Positions 21,786 to 32,990 of a DNA stretch of 64,000 nt are shown here, one piece after another. Source of the DNA: Agrypnia vestita. Its lineage: Eukaryota > Arthropoda > Insecta > Trichoptera > Phryganeidae. Positions within the stretch are counted from its first letter, which is position 1; each line of letters opens with the position of its first letter. The translations under genes were made by a program, and so were the position numbers. The stretch covers positions 1-64,000 of the forward strand of contig JADDOH010011255.1 of the NCBI GenBank assembly GCA_016648135.1, read 5' to 3'. The notes under the pieces are model-generated. The model saw nothing but the letters and a program-made list of their open reading frames with translations, was not told the DNA's origin and searched no databases.

Positions 21786-23024
21786 GATGTTGATTGATGA
21801 ATATAATTTAATTGGATACACAAAGACAAGATTACAATGATCAATTTCCCTGTTATTTTTGTCAGGCTTTTATGTAACTATAGTATAATGTTATGGCAGA
21901 ATAATGTTATAATGGTTGAATAAAAAAATTAATACCTATGACTTTTTAAACAAAAAAAAAATCTGCCTGGTCAATCTCCTTTTATAATTAATGTCGCTCG
22001 CGGTACTTTCAGAATTCAGTGGACCGTCCCAGACTTTTCTAGCAATTTCCAATTCGCTACAAAATTTTCGATTATGTGCAATTCCTTCCGCTTCTACCAT
22101 CATGACAATACATATGTGGTGATCTGGGCCTTTAGTGTGAACGTACCCTAGAGCAGGAGCGGGTCAACCAATTGGAGGCCAAGATATGTCTTTAAAGTCA
22201 TTATCAATCATATAATTTTTTGCATCCTGTTGCACATGTATTCAGCAACGTTTGGGCATACTGTCCTCATACAGACCCACTGAAGCCTTAAAATTTAATC
22301 TTCAAATCTTAAGATGCTCATTAAATACAATATAAAACTCATTGTCTTAACATTCTCACCGAAATTCATTTTGCGTAATCCACGTTCACGGTTTTCAAAA
22401 TCTCGTATTGTACATAATCTATCTGTTAAAACTATGTTCATCTCATTCACGGCTGGACTTTTAATATTTTTCAATCGTCTAAAAATAAAACGATTCTGAA
22501 TCTAAACAAAGATGTTTGACTTTCAAACCTTCGACCATTGCACACAAAACCACCAAAATATTTTGATTCCTTCCTAAGATTCTGCGGTGCTTTCTAGAGA
22601 TGTTTACACAAGCCTCGCATCGAGGCCGAGAGATGGCAGCAGTTTTAATTTTGTTATTCTCTGCGGTAACTAAAACGGCAATTAATTAATATTACTTTAA
22701 ACATTATTTTTAAAACGTGCGGTTCACCTGACCCAAGCACAGTAGTGCTTCGGACGAGATTTTAAATATTTTTATTTGTATTTTCGTAAACAACATTTTT
22801 TGTAGCTGAATTTTTTGAGAGCAGATTTTTATCGAATTGTTCGTTAAGAATTATATTTGTTTCTATTGCATACTTATACGTGTATTGTCAAGTGTATCTG
22901 AAAAAAATCTCAGGAAGAATAACACAAAAAGTAATTCCTCCTCATTTTCAATATTTTCTTCAAAAACAGCAAAATAAATTTGTGGTGACGTTATTAATAT
23001 AATTAATAAAGATGAACTTTGCTT
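21786..23024. other. Spacer with no recognised gene
   Basis: 21960-22160 and 22560-22650 are less AT-rich than the rest. No frame carries a recognisable domain. Confidence 0.4.
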
Positions 23025-23240
23025 TCATAACTCATATATTGAAAAATATCAACATGTTTCAAAGCCCAGGGCCCCTTCATCAGGATAAAATATAGGTAGG
23101 TACCTATTTATACTAACAAATTAAAAATTAGAAATCGAAGTATATTTACCTACGTATAAATACAATTGAATCCTGACAAAGGGGCCATGGGCTCTAAAAC
23201 ATGTTGATATTTTTCAATACAAAAATGGTGAAAACAAATT
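23025..23240. mobile_element. Family A palindromic element with a hammerhead core in each arm
   Basis: Left arm on minus: TATC, CTGATGA (23083-23077), six-pair stem II with one bulged G, GAAA (23060-23057), palindrome ACATGT, U, GATA (23050-23047); TATC pairs with GATA. Right arm on plus: ATC, CTGACAA (23173-23179), hairpin, AAAA in place of GAAA, ACATGT (23199-23204), U, GAT. The left core has every conserved hammerhead position; the right core carries two core changes. The arms meet around 80 bases of AT-rich sequence, and the outer right end is AATGGTGAAAAC. Confidence 0.7.
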
Positions 23241-23609
23241 AATTATATTTTCAATATTTTATAATATTTTGTTCTCGAGTAATAAATATTGTCAAATTAC
23301 TTCAAAAATAAAATAACATATAACAGAGATATTCATGGAATTGATACAAGAAATTCAAATAAAATAAGATTTCTAAATGGAAAGCCGAGAAATACAGAAA
23401 CTTGTAATATTATGAAGGACTAAGGGAATACAAAAATCTAACAGAAAATGTTCAAGAAAAAATTCAGACGTAACGTCAGAATAAAAAAAAAGAATTATTA
23501 TATAAAATTTAATATGTGAATGATAAATTTTAGAGAATCATAATGATTAATTATTAAAAATATTTAATTATACTTACTCTGTTATCTCTACTTGAGTTGT
23601 TGTAAACAA
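23241..23609. other. AT-rich spacer, nothing recognised
   Basis: No gene or matched repeat. Confidence 0.45.
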
Positions 23610-23765
23610 TCATTTTGTTACTTTTTATCTTTTTTTACTAGTTTCGAGAAAATCAGAAATTCTCATCGACGGGTGAAGTATCAAAGTTTGATACTTGACA
23701 CCTGTCGATGAGAAATTCTGGTTTTCTCGAAACTGGTAGTGAAATAATAAAGTAATGGTTTGAAA
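23610..23765. repeat. Palindromic element with GAAACTAGT/GAAACTGGT arms
   Basis: The arms are inverted copies of CTAGTTTCGAGAAAATCAGA, then AATTCTCATCGAC, around a centre AAGTATCAAAGTTTGATACTT. Each arm reads TCGATGA, hairpin, CTCGAAAC. The minus copy continues as the palindrome ACTAGT and A. The order resembles the hammerhead families here, but TC stands where CT is expected, so the core is not intact. Outer flanks ACTTGAGTT and CTCAAGTAGAG are also inverted. Confidence 0.6.
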
Positions 23766-24165
23766 CTCAAGTAGAGAAAACATATTTTACATTAAACAGT
23801 AAATATATTTTAACATTTTTAATTGTAATGTATTTTGTTTGTCGATAAAGTTTAACCAAGCCTCTCTCGTAATATCCCATCGAGAATTATTTTTAAATCA
23901 AATAAACACATTATGGCATAATCCACAAATCTAACAACAACAAAAAATTGTGTAATCTTATCTTATATTTTTATTGTTAAATTATTATTAAGTACCTATA
24001 TATTGTAAACAAGGATTTTTTTTAAATAAGAAATAAATAAAATATTAAAAAAAGTAATTTTAATAATATTTTGTAAATTATATTCAGTCCGTCTCCAGTT
24101 CGTAGATATATTAAGTTTTTTTATTTATAGTTTTTATGCTTAGTTTGTAGAATATTTATTTATAA
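23766..24165. other. AT-rich spacer, nothing recognised
   Basis: No gene or matched repeat. Confidence 0.45.
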
Positions 24166-24410
24166 CTAGCTGTAACCCGTCAAAAATGACGGAACATTGG
24201 TTCATATCTTTTCTGAGCCCTAGTATACATTTATAGCATCTTTTTGGCGATCTGCGGAGAGGCGGCCGTACCCACATGCTTTAATCGGCCGGTTCGGATT
24301 TGGTAACCCGGGGTTCACACCCCATCTCCAGTCGTTTTTAATAAATTACGGACGTTACAGCGACAGACAGACGGACAGACAATGAAATTATTATGTTTCA
24401 TGAAATTGAA
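24166..24410 (+). repeat. Dispersed repeat family T, with B-box-like motif and CAGA tail
   Basis: Starts CTAGCTGTAACCCGTCAAAA then ATGACGG, passes GGTTCGGATTT (24291-24301, resembling a polymerase III B box) and ends in a GACAGACAGACGGACAGACA tail. Copies in opposite orientation lie at 41262 and 46405. A tRNA-related SINE is possible, but no A box is clear. Confidence 0.6.
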
Positions 24411-24421
24411 AAAAAAAATTG

Positions 24422-24577
24422 AATAAATATTATTATTAAGTTCTGCGGGTAAAGTGTTATTTTAAATGTGACAGCTGTTTTGGCTTGTTGGGCCATTATC
24501 AAATAATCTGTGAAAAAGCTGTCCCATTTAGAATAACACTTGACCTACAGAACTTAATAATAATATTTATAAAAATT
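24422..24577. mobile_element. Family G palindromic element
   Basis: The arms of about 55 bases share ATATTATTATTAAGTTCTG, AAGTGTTATT and ACAGCT. On minus, the left arm reads TTGATAATGGC, then GCCAAAACAGCTGTCACA: a degenerate CTGANGA, short stem, AAAA for GAAA, palindrome ACAGCTGT, C. The right arm keeps AAAAAGCTGTCCCA. 11150-11275 is a half copy. Confidence 0.65.
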
Positions 24578-24954
24578 TAATTTATTTTAAATTCCATTAT
24601 AAAAGTATATGAAGTTAGTTGCACAAGGTTAATTGATAACTATTAAAATATTTTCCTTGATCTGTTTCTGAAGCTACTAACATATTGTAGAAATATTTTT
24701 TTTGGATGCTATTTTTAAAATGTTTTGATTTGGTGAAACTTGTGACGTGCGGAAAGCGTGACAGAATGACCGACATGCGGACGTATTATTGACAAGGAGT
24801 TTAGATGGAGATCGTTAGATGGAGATTGTAATTATGGAACACAGACCAAAAATACCACCAAATTGTGGTTCTAGAACATTAGTAGCTTTTGGTCTAACCT
24901 CTGTTCCATTAATTGTTGCATGCTTTGGTATAGGCACCGATTACATTTTGAGGT
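24578..24954. other. AT-rich spacer with a small inverted duplication
   Basis: TTATGGAACACAGACCAAAA near 24834 is inverted imperfectly as TTTTGGTCTAACCTCTGTTC near 24888. No gene. Confidence 0.4.
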
Positions 24955-25075
24955 ATTGAAACGACGGATATTTTATACGAAACGTACGAATGTGTTGAGA
25001 TTCGATTCTCGAAATTTCGCTGAAGTCAGATCACAGCACCATCAAGAGAGAGCCCTTTCGCCGCGGGAGTCAAGT
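24955..25075 (-). repeat. Family F repeat, hammerhead-like, minus orientation
   Basis: On minus it gives TCTCTTGATGGTGCTG, CAGCGAAATTTCGAGAATCG and GTACGTTTCGTATAAAATAT. This is the same order as 9765-9920 with a more decayed core. Confidence 0.55.
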
Positions 25076-25309
25076 TAATTAACTGATTACTTCTTGCGCT
25101 GTCGCAGATTGTATGAACTGTGTGGGGGTGTATTTCTTCTTCCTTCTACGATGGGGTTCGTGAGTGTGCTGTTGATTCAATATGAACTGACGAAGTCTTC
25201 AGGCTTTTCTGCGTCGTATTTTAAAGATGGAATCATAGTAGTCAGATAAGGTTGCCATATACTTCATAATTTGTAAAACTGTTTATGTCATTTATATCGG
25301 TCCCCTGTA

Positions 25310-26402
25310 GGGTAGGGCGGGGCTAATAGTCCCAATTTTCATTTCAAGCTTTATAATCCTTAAAATCAAGTATTTATTGTCAACTAAAAAGGTTTTACGA
25401 GACTGTATACGAATCAGCTTGACACACAAACAAACAAAAATGTTTTAAATTATTTCGTTTGGGAGAAATGTAGCGACAAATGCAAAATAAATTATGGACT
25501 TTTTGCCCCTCTGACGGGGTAAGAAGTCCGAACCTTGGGGTAAGAAGTCCACTAATCCTAGTGACTAACAAATTGGGTATTTGCGACCATTTCGGGGGTA
25601 ATTAAAATCCATTACAGTTAAACTAATTTCTTTTAATACAACAATTTAACAATACAAATTTAGTAAGCATAATCAACATAGAATTTAACATATAGATTTT
25701 TTTCTTGATCCTCAGTAAAAACTTGGCGTGTGGGAAGGCAGCCAAAACGTATATTACCTGGATCTATCTTATATCGTACAATAAACATTTTAATAGCTTT
25801 CCTGCAGATGTCATAGTCATTTGCAGCTCGACACAACTTCTTATCACGTTTAATGACGGAATCTGCAGCCTGTTTCATAATATCCAGGGGTATGGCTCCT
25901 CTATAATTTATTTTTTTATAATTACGCATTCTGAAAAAGAAAAAAACTACTATTTAATCATATTACTGCATTAAAATATACAGGGGCAAAAAGTTTTTAT
26001 GCGGGACAAGAATTCCCGTCAATGCACTTCTTACCCCATACCTACATGTAGTGATTTGCTTGGTTATAAAATAAAAACGGTAAGCAATTAGTAAAACGTT
26101 CTGTCATGCATTACTTATGGACATAATAAGATGTTAATACGAACTTACCTTAACCTTTTTTGTACCTTCTGTGTGGATTTATAAAAGAATTTCAATCGAA
26201 CTTTTTTTTTACTTTTTGGCGCAAAAAAATTCTGATAGACATCCTACTCAAGTGTGCGTTCGGCGCAGACTGGCGACTCGCAGCATAGTACTCGCTCCCA
26301 ATCCTACTCCTAACCCCCTGTAGCATTTGTTTCTAACACATTATGTGTGAGTTATGTACTTCGGGACTTCTTACCCGCCGGACTTCTAGCCCCGCTCTAC
26401 CC
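25310..26402. mobile_element. pogo-like Tc1/mariner element, internally deleted
   Basis: Inverted ends GGGTAGGGCGGGGCTA and, from the right, GGGTAGAGCGGGGCTA are bounded by TA on both sides (25308-25309 and 26403-26404), the TSD of Tc1/mariner transposons. GGGGTAAGAAGTCC or its inverse recurs several times just inside both ends (25507, 25538, and inverted at 26026 and 26368), a subterminal repeat pattern. At about 1.1 kb it is too short for a full pogo transposase, but it keeps an N-terminal frame on minus. Confidence 0.85.
25660..25929 (-). pseudogene. psq-type helix-turn-helix of a pogo/Tigger-like transposase
   Basis: The 89-residue frame starts MRNYKKINYRGAIPLDIM, continues with QAADSVIKRDKKLCRAANDY, and reaches RQVFTEDQEKNLYVKFYV before a stop. 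Early basic residues, an A-x-x-A-V helix, the K-x-x-x-x-A helix and the later V-F-T-x-x-Q-E block match the N-terminal HTH_psq region and linker of pogo/Tigger/jerky-type proteins. The CENP-B-like domain and the DDE catalytic domain, which need some 300 more residues, are absent. The frame sits inside TA-flanked inverted repeats, so it is the DNA-binding head of an internally deleted element. Whether the head alone is expressed cannot be told. The start chosen is the first methionine after an upstream stop. Confidence 0.75.
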
Positions 26403-26404
26403 TA

Positions 26405-26863
26405 CTATAATGTTATCTTTAACGAACATCACATTCGAGAAAAAAAATTCTATCCGCTCAACGAATAAGAAACAGAGTGTCTGTCAAACTGATACGTATT
26501 TATAATTTTCAAAATACTAGCCCGGGATTGGTGTAAAAAATCTCAAGCTTCTAACTGATCAATAGCTTGAATCTAACAATCACGAACAACCACTAATAGA
26601 ATACAAAATTCAAAAATATATATTAACTGTCACTTAAAATAAAAATGGATACGAATATATCTTGTATCCGAATATATAGGTACTTAACGCATGAGAAGTC
26701 TAAATGTACGTAAGGTAGGTGGTTCATTCTCTTTTTTATTGTCTTGTTTGGTACAAAATCCTAACACTAATTAACAACTCTGTCACAACATATGTAAATT
26801 TATTTTTTATTATTTATTAAATACAATTGATTTCTTTACAGTTTCTAAAATTTTTGAGATGTA
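26405..26863. other. AT-rich spacer, nothing recognised
   Basis: No gene or matched repeat. Confidence 0.45.
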
Positions 26864-27776
26864 TTAAGGGGGGGGGGGGGGTAAGGTTAATTCGTACAAA
26901 AAAAGGCATGTTTTTGTGAATTTTTGTGACGACACAGTTTAAATATCTTTATTAAATCTAATAGTACATTAAAGTATGATATTTGAAGAATATTGTGTAA
27001 AATTTTCAAGAAGAAATATTAAAAAATACGGCAATGGCAGCAATTATTCGGACGTGTCTCGGAAAAAAGTAGAATTGCGGTGTCCATCATAACTGGGTGC
27101 TAGATCATCTGAAATCAAAAAATCAAAATTCATTCGTTAGATAATAGGTTTTCCCAGGTAACGCTGGGAGGGTTTTTGGAAATTTCAATTTTTCAATTTT
27201 TTGGAACACTTTGAAGGGAAAAACACGATTTTTTGCGAAAAAAATCGACTAATTAGTTATTAAAAAATAAAAATTAATAATATATTTGGAAAAAAGTCTC
27301 CAGCGTTACCTAGTAAATTATGTATAGAAATAGTGTTCAAAATTTCAAAAGGATCGGTGCAGTAGTTTTGAAGTTATGATAGACACCGACTTTGAAAACG
27401 TGAGATTTACGTGAGAAAACGCTTTAAAGTTTTGCACACTGTAAAATTCAAAATAAAACTCAACACTTATTTTATACTTACACATAATCGTCGATGCCAT
27501 GTTTACACAGCAAAGAGCTTTCATCATCAGCATCTTTTTGTCCTTGTCTACGCAAAACTCTTCCAATACAATAGTACGTCCGGTAGTCCTCAGGTGAGCG
27601 CGTCACTTAGCTGCCCGAGCAGGTACAGAAAATCAGTCTGAGTATTGCTCAAATGTTCATAATTTTGCTCCGATTGACTTGAAATTTTGACACAATATTC
27701 TTGAGATGTTATACATTCATTTAAAAAATTAAAAATAAAATGCAAAAAAAAAGTTAAAAACCTTACCACCCCTTAA
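26864..27776. mobile_element. TTAA-flanked inverted-repeat element with G14 run
   Basis: TTAA at 26864-26867 is followed by 14 consecutive G and TAAGGTT. At the right, AACCTTACCACCCC is followed by TTAA (27773-27776). Inverted similarity continues inward: GAAGAATATTGTGTAAAATT near 26986 matches the reverse of AATTTTGACACAATATTCTT near 27690. The interior has short frames only. TTAA is the piggyBac target, but the outermost bases here are GGG rather than the usual CCC, so the class is open. Confidence 0.6.
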
Positions 27777-28289
27777 TATGAGAAGGTATCATAAAACCTA
27801 TATTATTAAACAAAACAAAAATTAACATTTTTAAATACCGCTACGTCACGAAAATGGACAGGGATAGATTAACTACAACAAAAAAGAGAATGATCCAGGT
27901 ACATTTTTTCATTCATAATTCCCGCGCCACGCTTTGGGGATCTCCGCTTGTAAATCGTTTTGTATTGAAAGCAGTGACTTACAACTGAGGATGTTTTAAA
28001 TGTAACTTAAGACCCGATCTATAAGAAACTCACAGATCACGTACCGGACAAATTGCTTCTAGCGATGTCTTCTGCAGGATGTTCATACGGTTGTGTATGT
28101 GCTCTCTGCCAGTGGCGTCTCATGATAAAGTATTTGTAAAAATTAAAAATTAATATAAATAAATAAAATATTTGTGAGTCAGCAACCAGAATCAGATGGC
28201 ATCGAGTTTTGCCCATCAAGCCTACCGCCCCACTGCCTCAAAAACTGCCGTTTTCATTTCATGACAAACGATATCGAAGCAACTACTGA
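27777..28289. other. Spacer, nothing recognised
   Basis: 28165-28290 is less AT-rich and may belong to the LINE fragment downstream, but I cannot translate it to a known product. Confidence 0.4.
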
Positions 28290-28530
28290 GATGAAGACCT
28301 ATTGCAGGAAAGACCCTCAGAGACAGAGTACACAGTGCGGAAATGACATTGTAAGATGAAGCAGGCAGAGAAGGCGTTTCTGAAGGGACCATTTCGAGAG
28401 AATGGACAAGACAAGACTTAACAGAGCCGTGATGCGCGGGATTCCAAAGTGGCGCCGACCGCCAGGGAGACCAAAAAGATGAAGAGAGAGCTGGACGTCC
28501 TCTTTACAAGACCAGGACTGATCTGTCAAT
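28290..28530 (+). pseudogene. LINE reverse-transcriptase tail relic
   Basis: One frame reads DHFERMDKTRLNRAVMRG then IPKWRRPPGRPKR before a stop. The R-M-D-K and R-R-P-P-G-R-P-x-R pattern is the basic C-terminal tail common to RTE-like and related LINE polymerases. The rest is broken by stops. It is followed directly by a second LINE end in opposite orientation. Confidence 0.65.
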
Positions 28531-28860
28531 AATAATAAATAATAATAAAAATTGATAATTTCTATAGCGCCATTTTCGTAAAAAAAATCACCTCAAGGGC
28601 GCTTTACACTAACATTGTTTAGTTTGTTTATTCCTAAACTAGTATTTAATTTAATGGAAAGGATTTTACAAAAAGGTGCGTTTAAAATCTTTTTTTTAAA
28701 TACTGTTTCTGATGCACTGTTCCGTATTACGGAGGGAAGAGAGTTCCACGCCTTTGGGCCTGCCACCGCAAATACCCGTTCACTTAACTTAGTCTTCTGG
28801 TAGTGGATGGTCGGTTCTACAACCCTTCCCGCAGCTGAAGTAATGGCTGATGTCATGGAA
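28527..28860 (-). pseudogene. L2/CR1-like LINE 3' end with ATT tail
   Basis: The minus frame 28593-28856 reads ...KTKLSERVFAVAGPKAWNSL then PSVIRNSASETVFKKKI, ending at a stop at 28593. F-x-V-A-x-P-K-x-W-N-S-L-P is the familiar C-terminal block of CR1/L2-type LINE polymerases. Downstream on minus come TAAAGCGCCCTTGAGGTG, GGCGCTATAGAAATTATC and (ATT)n, the 3' UTR signature repeated at 35.0 and 56.6 kb. The 5' end is truncated near 28860, so the copy is dead. Confidence 0.85.
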
Positions 28861-30194
28861 CTTATAAAAGAAGAAGAAAAAATTCAGTTTTTTTTTCAAG
28901 TTTGAAAACCGAGAACTCCGGTTAACCGCGATTTTCAATAATCAAAAACCGATAACCTGTTTTTCAGAAACCTTGAATATAATTTTATTTTGAAAATTTT
29001 ATGGCATTACCGAAGCCACTGTAATTTACAATTTTCCTCAGCACTCCGTGGTGAACTAAAGCTTTTAGGTTCGAGCATCGTGACGGACATCTTTGTTTGT
29101 TTTATATTTACTTTGCCGCGAATTGATCATCGTCTGTCAGCATTGTCGAGCGCTGATTGGCTCTCGGCGACCGGAAAGTGTACTATCTATTTCCGGAGCG
29201 TTCTGCGTTCGCGATTCGAATGGTTTTAAATTTGGAATCGCTCTATTGTTTGCGTCACGTCATCGTTTGATTGCGGGTTAGCATGTTGATACATTACGAG
29301 ATCTAATGCGGGTATTTTTAGAAATATCCGGACTCGTTATTTATCGACTGCATAGTTTTGTTATATCATTCTCATCATAACAAATCAGAAAATATGCATT
29401 TCTAATTTCTGTTCTAAAAAATATTTAAAAATGATAACGTTGTTTACTTTCCTAATTTGTTTGTAATGATTGAACGTTTTCGATGCTAACGCATTATCTT
29501 CAGTAATGTTACTAATACCAAGATTGTAAGTAATGTTACTAACAAGGGTGGAGATAGGAGTCCGTTGGGTGTGTGGGCGTGGTCATTAGGCGCAGAAGAG
29601 GGTACGTAATATATGGAGTTTGAATATTGATTACATTTTTGTTACTATTAATCGCTAAGTTTTCTAGTTATCTAAGATAACTAGTTTCTTTCCTTTTTTA
29701 CATGTTTATTAAATCGGCGCTATTATTCTCGAAACGATGTCTTTCAGTTCTCGCGTGGTCTGCCATTTGTGACTGATTGTAAAATTTTTTACTCCCTTCA
29801 TGTGTTCTTCGATCCTTGTCCTTTCTTCCAGTCTGTCCGATGAATGATGCATCTTTGCAATTTATTTATTTTATGATGTTATTATTTGTATAAAAAGCCG
29901 GTGTAAAAGTTTTTTCTTTACATAGGTATATTAAGAAGATCCGTGATGAATTTTCCTACATACACAATTCTCCTCCTTGGTCTTTCTGTCTGTGTGCTGT
30001 TTTTTAATTTGTGGTACACACATATGAGCCTGTCTCTTTCTTGTTTGCTTATTTTATTTTTGATATCGTTTTCTTTATTTTAAACATAAGCAGATTCAAA
30101 CAAAATTGAAGCTAGTCTATAAATTCAAATACCTTATGGTAAATTTTTCTAGCGATTGGGGGCAGCAAAGTGGCCGGGCATTGTATGTTTTTCA
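28861..30194. other. Spacer with GC-elevated CCAAT-containing patch
   Basis: 29070-29280 is GC-elevated; GCTGATTGGCTCTC near 29151 is an inverted CCAAT box, also present near 17316. No gene model follows. The remainder is AT-rich. Confidence 0.4.
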
Positions 30195-30712
30195 TATAGT
30201 GCGATGATAAGAAAATCAGAGCTAAGTGTCAATACAAAACTGATTGTTTTTAATCTATGTACAGACCCATCCTAATATATGGTCATCAAATTTGGATTCT
30301 AACGGAGAGAGTGAGAGCAATCTAGTCTGCCGAGATGAGTTTTCTAAGGGGGGTAGCGGGAGTCACACTGATGGACAGAGTGAGAAAAGCCGACATAAGG
30401 CACACCCTCGGCATGGAGCCCCTACACCTACATATAGAAAAATCGCAAATGAGGTGGGGTTGGACATGCTAAAAATGCCAGAGGAATGAGTACCAAGATG
30501 TATCCTCTTGGCCATCCCAGAAGGAAGGTAATCGGTGGGTCGCCCCAGATTGAGCTGGAAGAAACAACAAAAAAAGCGTATGAAAAATGAATGGGTCTGG
30601 ACTGGTTAACTCATACGGAAGTAGCACAAGACAGGAAAATATAGAAACACCTTGTCGCGTCTTTGGGCCCCCGTCCCTTCTAGGATAAGGGGATGAAGAT
30701 GATGATGAAAAA
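30195..30712 (+). pseudogene. LINE polymerase tail, RTE-like, with ATG-repeat 3' end
   Basis: Pieces in shifting frames read MYRPILIYGHQIWILTERVR, SFLRGVAGVTLMDRVRKADI, MRWFGHAKNARGMSTKMY and HTEVAQDRKIWKHLV. These are the LIYG-x-x-x-W, VAGVTLxDRVR and MRWFGH blocks of the C-terminal region of an endonuclease-type LINE polymerase. The end GATGAAGATGATGATG is the short-repeat 3' terminus seen in such elements. Two frameshifts and an in-frame stop are visible. This is a different family from the copies at 19.0 and 41.5 kb. Confidence 0.85.
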
Positions 30713-31307
30713 ATGTATTAAATAATACTATCAAAAAATTTTTTTTCTAAGAGCAAAAATCAAGTAGGTTTATCTCTGTATGTGTGTTTTTTTATATGCT
30801 TTATTTAGCTTCACTTGTCTGTCAGCGAGAAATCTTGTAATCATTACTAAATTTGATCCACTTCTTGACCAACAATCACTGAAATTTGGTGGAGAGTCGT
30901 ACCCATGATGATAATACATCAGTAACAAATCAGTTTAATTATTCAAAAAAAAAAATATTTCCAATATATAAATGAAATAAAGGTTGTGAAGATATGATTT
31001 TTTATATTTTGGACCGGTGTGGTTTTGAGACGCGTTTTGCCTTATGAGATTGATAATGCCCTCATAAGACGAAACGCGTCTTAAGAGGGCGAAAAATTAA
31101 AAAGGTAGAACTGAAAACAATTATTTTATTTCCATGTGTCCAATCAAATTATTTTTACATTGTATTCTTAAGATAATTTTTTGATTATTTATATTTAATA
31201 TTGATCAATTTAATATTTACTAGTTAATATGTGGAAATTCCTTATGAAAACAAACAATAATTAAAAAAAATAAAAAATCAATAAAAAAATATATAATATA
31301 TTAATAA
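30713..31307. other. AT-rich spacer with a GC-rich hairpin
   Basis: 31031-31088 can fold: GAGACGCGTTTTGCCTTATG is inverted as CATAAGACGAAACGCGTCTT, and GCCCTC (31059) pairs with GAGGGC (31084). No gene. Confidence 0.5.
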
Positions 31308-31600
31308 GAATATGCATTGTTTTCACCACTTATTTGTTAAAGTATTAACGTGTTTCAGGGCCTACGGTTCCTTCATTAGGATACGATGAGTATACTTAAA
31401 AATTAAAAATCAAAATTCGATGTATAGACAATAACAAAATCAAAATGAATGTATATAATGAAAATAAATATAAAAATACCATTGGCTTTGAAACCTGATG
31501 GTATTTTCCGTGTAAACAAATATAATGTTTTAGTTAAATTAAATTTCAGTGTAAAAAATTTCAGTGTAAACAAATAAGTGGTGAAAAGACAGTGTATTCT
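31308..31600. mobile_element. Family A element, decayed
   Basis: The ends GTTTTCACCACTTATTTG and, inverted, CTTTTCACCACTTATTTG bound the element. On minus the left end gives GTATC, CTAATGA (31379-31373), hairpin, GAAA, ACACGT, U: a hammerhead order with one core substitution and one stem III mismatch. The right half retains only fragments. Confidence 0.6.
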
Positions 31601-32279
31601 TATAGATTATATTAATATGTAATATCACCAGAAAATCATTTTGCTATTATTTAAGCATTTATAATTATCATATAATTTTTTCTGTAGTTGACAAGATGCA
31701 ATAGATTTATCAACCATTCATTCTTTTCTATTTTTTAAATCATTTTAATTGATATCACATTTTCTGTTAATATTTACAAATTTTTAAGAAAATTATTGTA
31801 ATATTTAATTTTTGTAATATGTTTAATATTTATTTACTTGATTTAATCTGTCACAATTTAGTATAATTGAGTTTATAAAATTGAAAATGGCAGTACGTAC
31901 TTAAGATATATTATTTATATTTTACTACTATACTATGCCTTTATTAGATACTATAATAAAATACACTTAGTATTGAAAAAAATCACAGATATTTTTAGAA
32001 GCCTGTGATATACCTTTATCTAATAATAAAAAATATAACTTGTCTGACCACAAAGTAAATGCTATAAATATTAATAATAGAGAAAAAATAATTTAATATA
32101 CAAAAATTGTGTTCCTTAAATATGCTAAGGTATAAATATTAGTTTCTTATTCAAATATTGCAAAATTATTTTGTGGTGACATAATTATAATTTATATAAA
32201 ATAACTTTGTAAACACCACTTTTTTATTGAAAAAATGTGGTGTTTAAAGTTAAATAAATTATACCAATTTTAAGGAAAA
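31601..32279. other. AT-rich spacer with a 40-bp hairpin
   Basis: TAAACACCACTTTTTTATTG and its inverse TGTGGTGTTTA at about 32213-32251 form a hairpin. It looks like two fused family A ends. Nothing else is seen. Confidence 0.5.
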
Positions 32280-32600
32280 AATTCCGCCACCCTTCGCGGT
32301 CCGCGGCGACTTTTCTTTTCCCCGCACTTGCAGAAAGCTTAGAAAAGCTCCCCTGAAAGGACGATCTCTCAAGCTCCTTTATGTCCTTTCAATCGGCCCT
32401 AATGACAAAACTTCAATCCTGATGAGCCACGAGCGGGGCACGTGATTCTTTTCACCAAGTTTTCAGCCGGAGAAAGGTTCATCTTTCATACCTCCTCCGA
32501 GGAAATCTCCAGGCAACCAACTCCAACCGTGTGGAAGATAGCGAAATTTTCCGGGAAGATCTCATTGAAACTTTGTGAAATAGTTAGAATTCATTTTAAT
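32280..32600. other. GC-elevated island, unassigned
   Basis: Begins CCGCCACCCTTCGCGG and is GC-elevated to about 32420. It does not match the repeat families. A similar CCGCCACCC start occurs at 62080. No frame is recognisable. Confidence 0.35.
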
Positions 32601-32909
32601 CTAATCATTGTATTATTTCGGAAGATATGATACGAAACATAATAATATTATATTGTCACGAGAGTTAAAAAATGGTAACTACGGTATCTCGAACAGTCTA
32701 CATGAATCTAGAATCAAGTACACTATTATCGAAGAGACTTTAAAACTCTTGAAATATGGAGAAACTAGTCAAACGTTCTTATAACCGATATTTACGTATA
32801 AAAGCGCGCACGAGAGAGAATTTTTTTTTAAATAAAATCGTATTTTCAATGTTATGTGTGGTCACTTATATTGTAGAGAACACGATTATATCTAACAATT
32901 TAAAAATAA
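32601..32909. other. AT-rich spacer, nothing recognised
   Basis: No gene or matched repeat. Confidence 0.4.
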
Positions 32910-32990
32910 TCATCACTTTTGATTCTACAACCCCTGGTGGGTTATGATGTCCTCAAGGGTCTTCCTCCACTAATCTCGATCATGTGCCTT
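32910..32990 (-). pseudogene. LINE family 1 3' end, interrupted
   Basis: ACAACCCCTGGTGGG, TCCTCAAGGGTCTTCCTCCA and CTCGATCATGTGCC match the 3' end of the 38.88 kb copy in the same orientation. The match stops where another LINE has inserted. Confidence 0.7.

Noticed and set aside
31020..31090. GAAACGCGTC as another hammerhead core
   Set aside because: The palindrome fits, but the upstream bases are CTCATAA and the sequence is better explained by a simple hairpin (GCCCTC/GAGGGC and AAGACG/CGTCTT).
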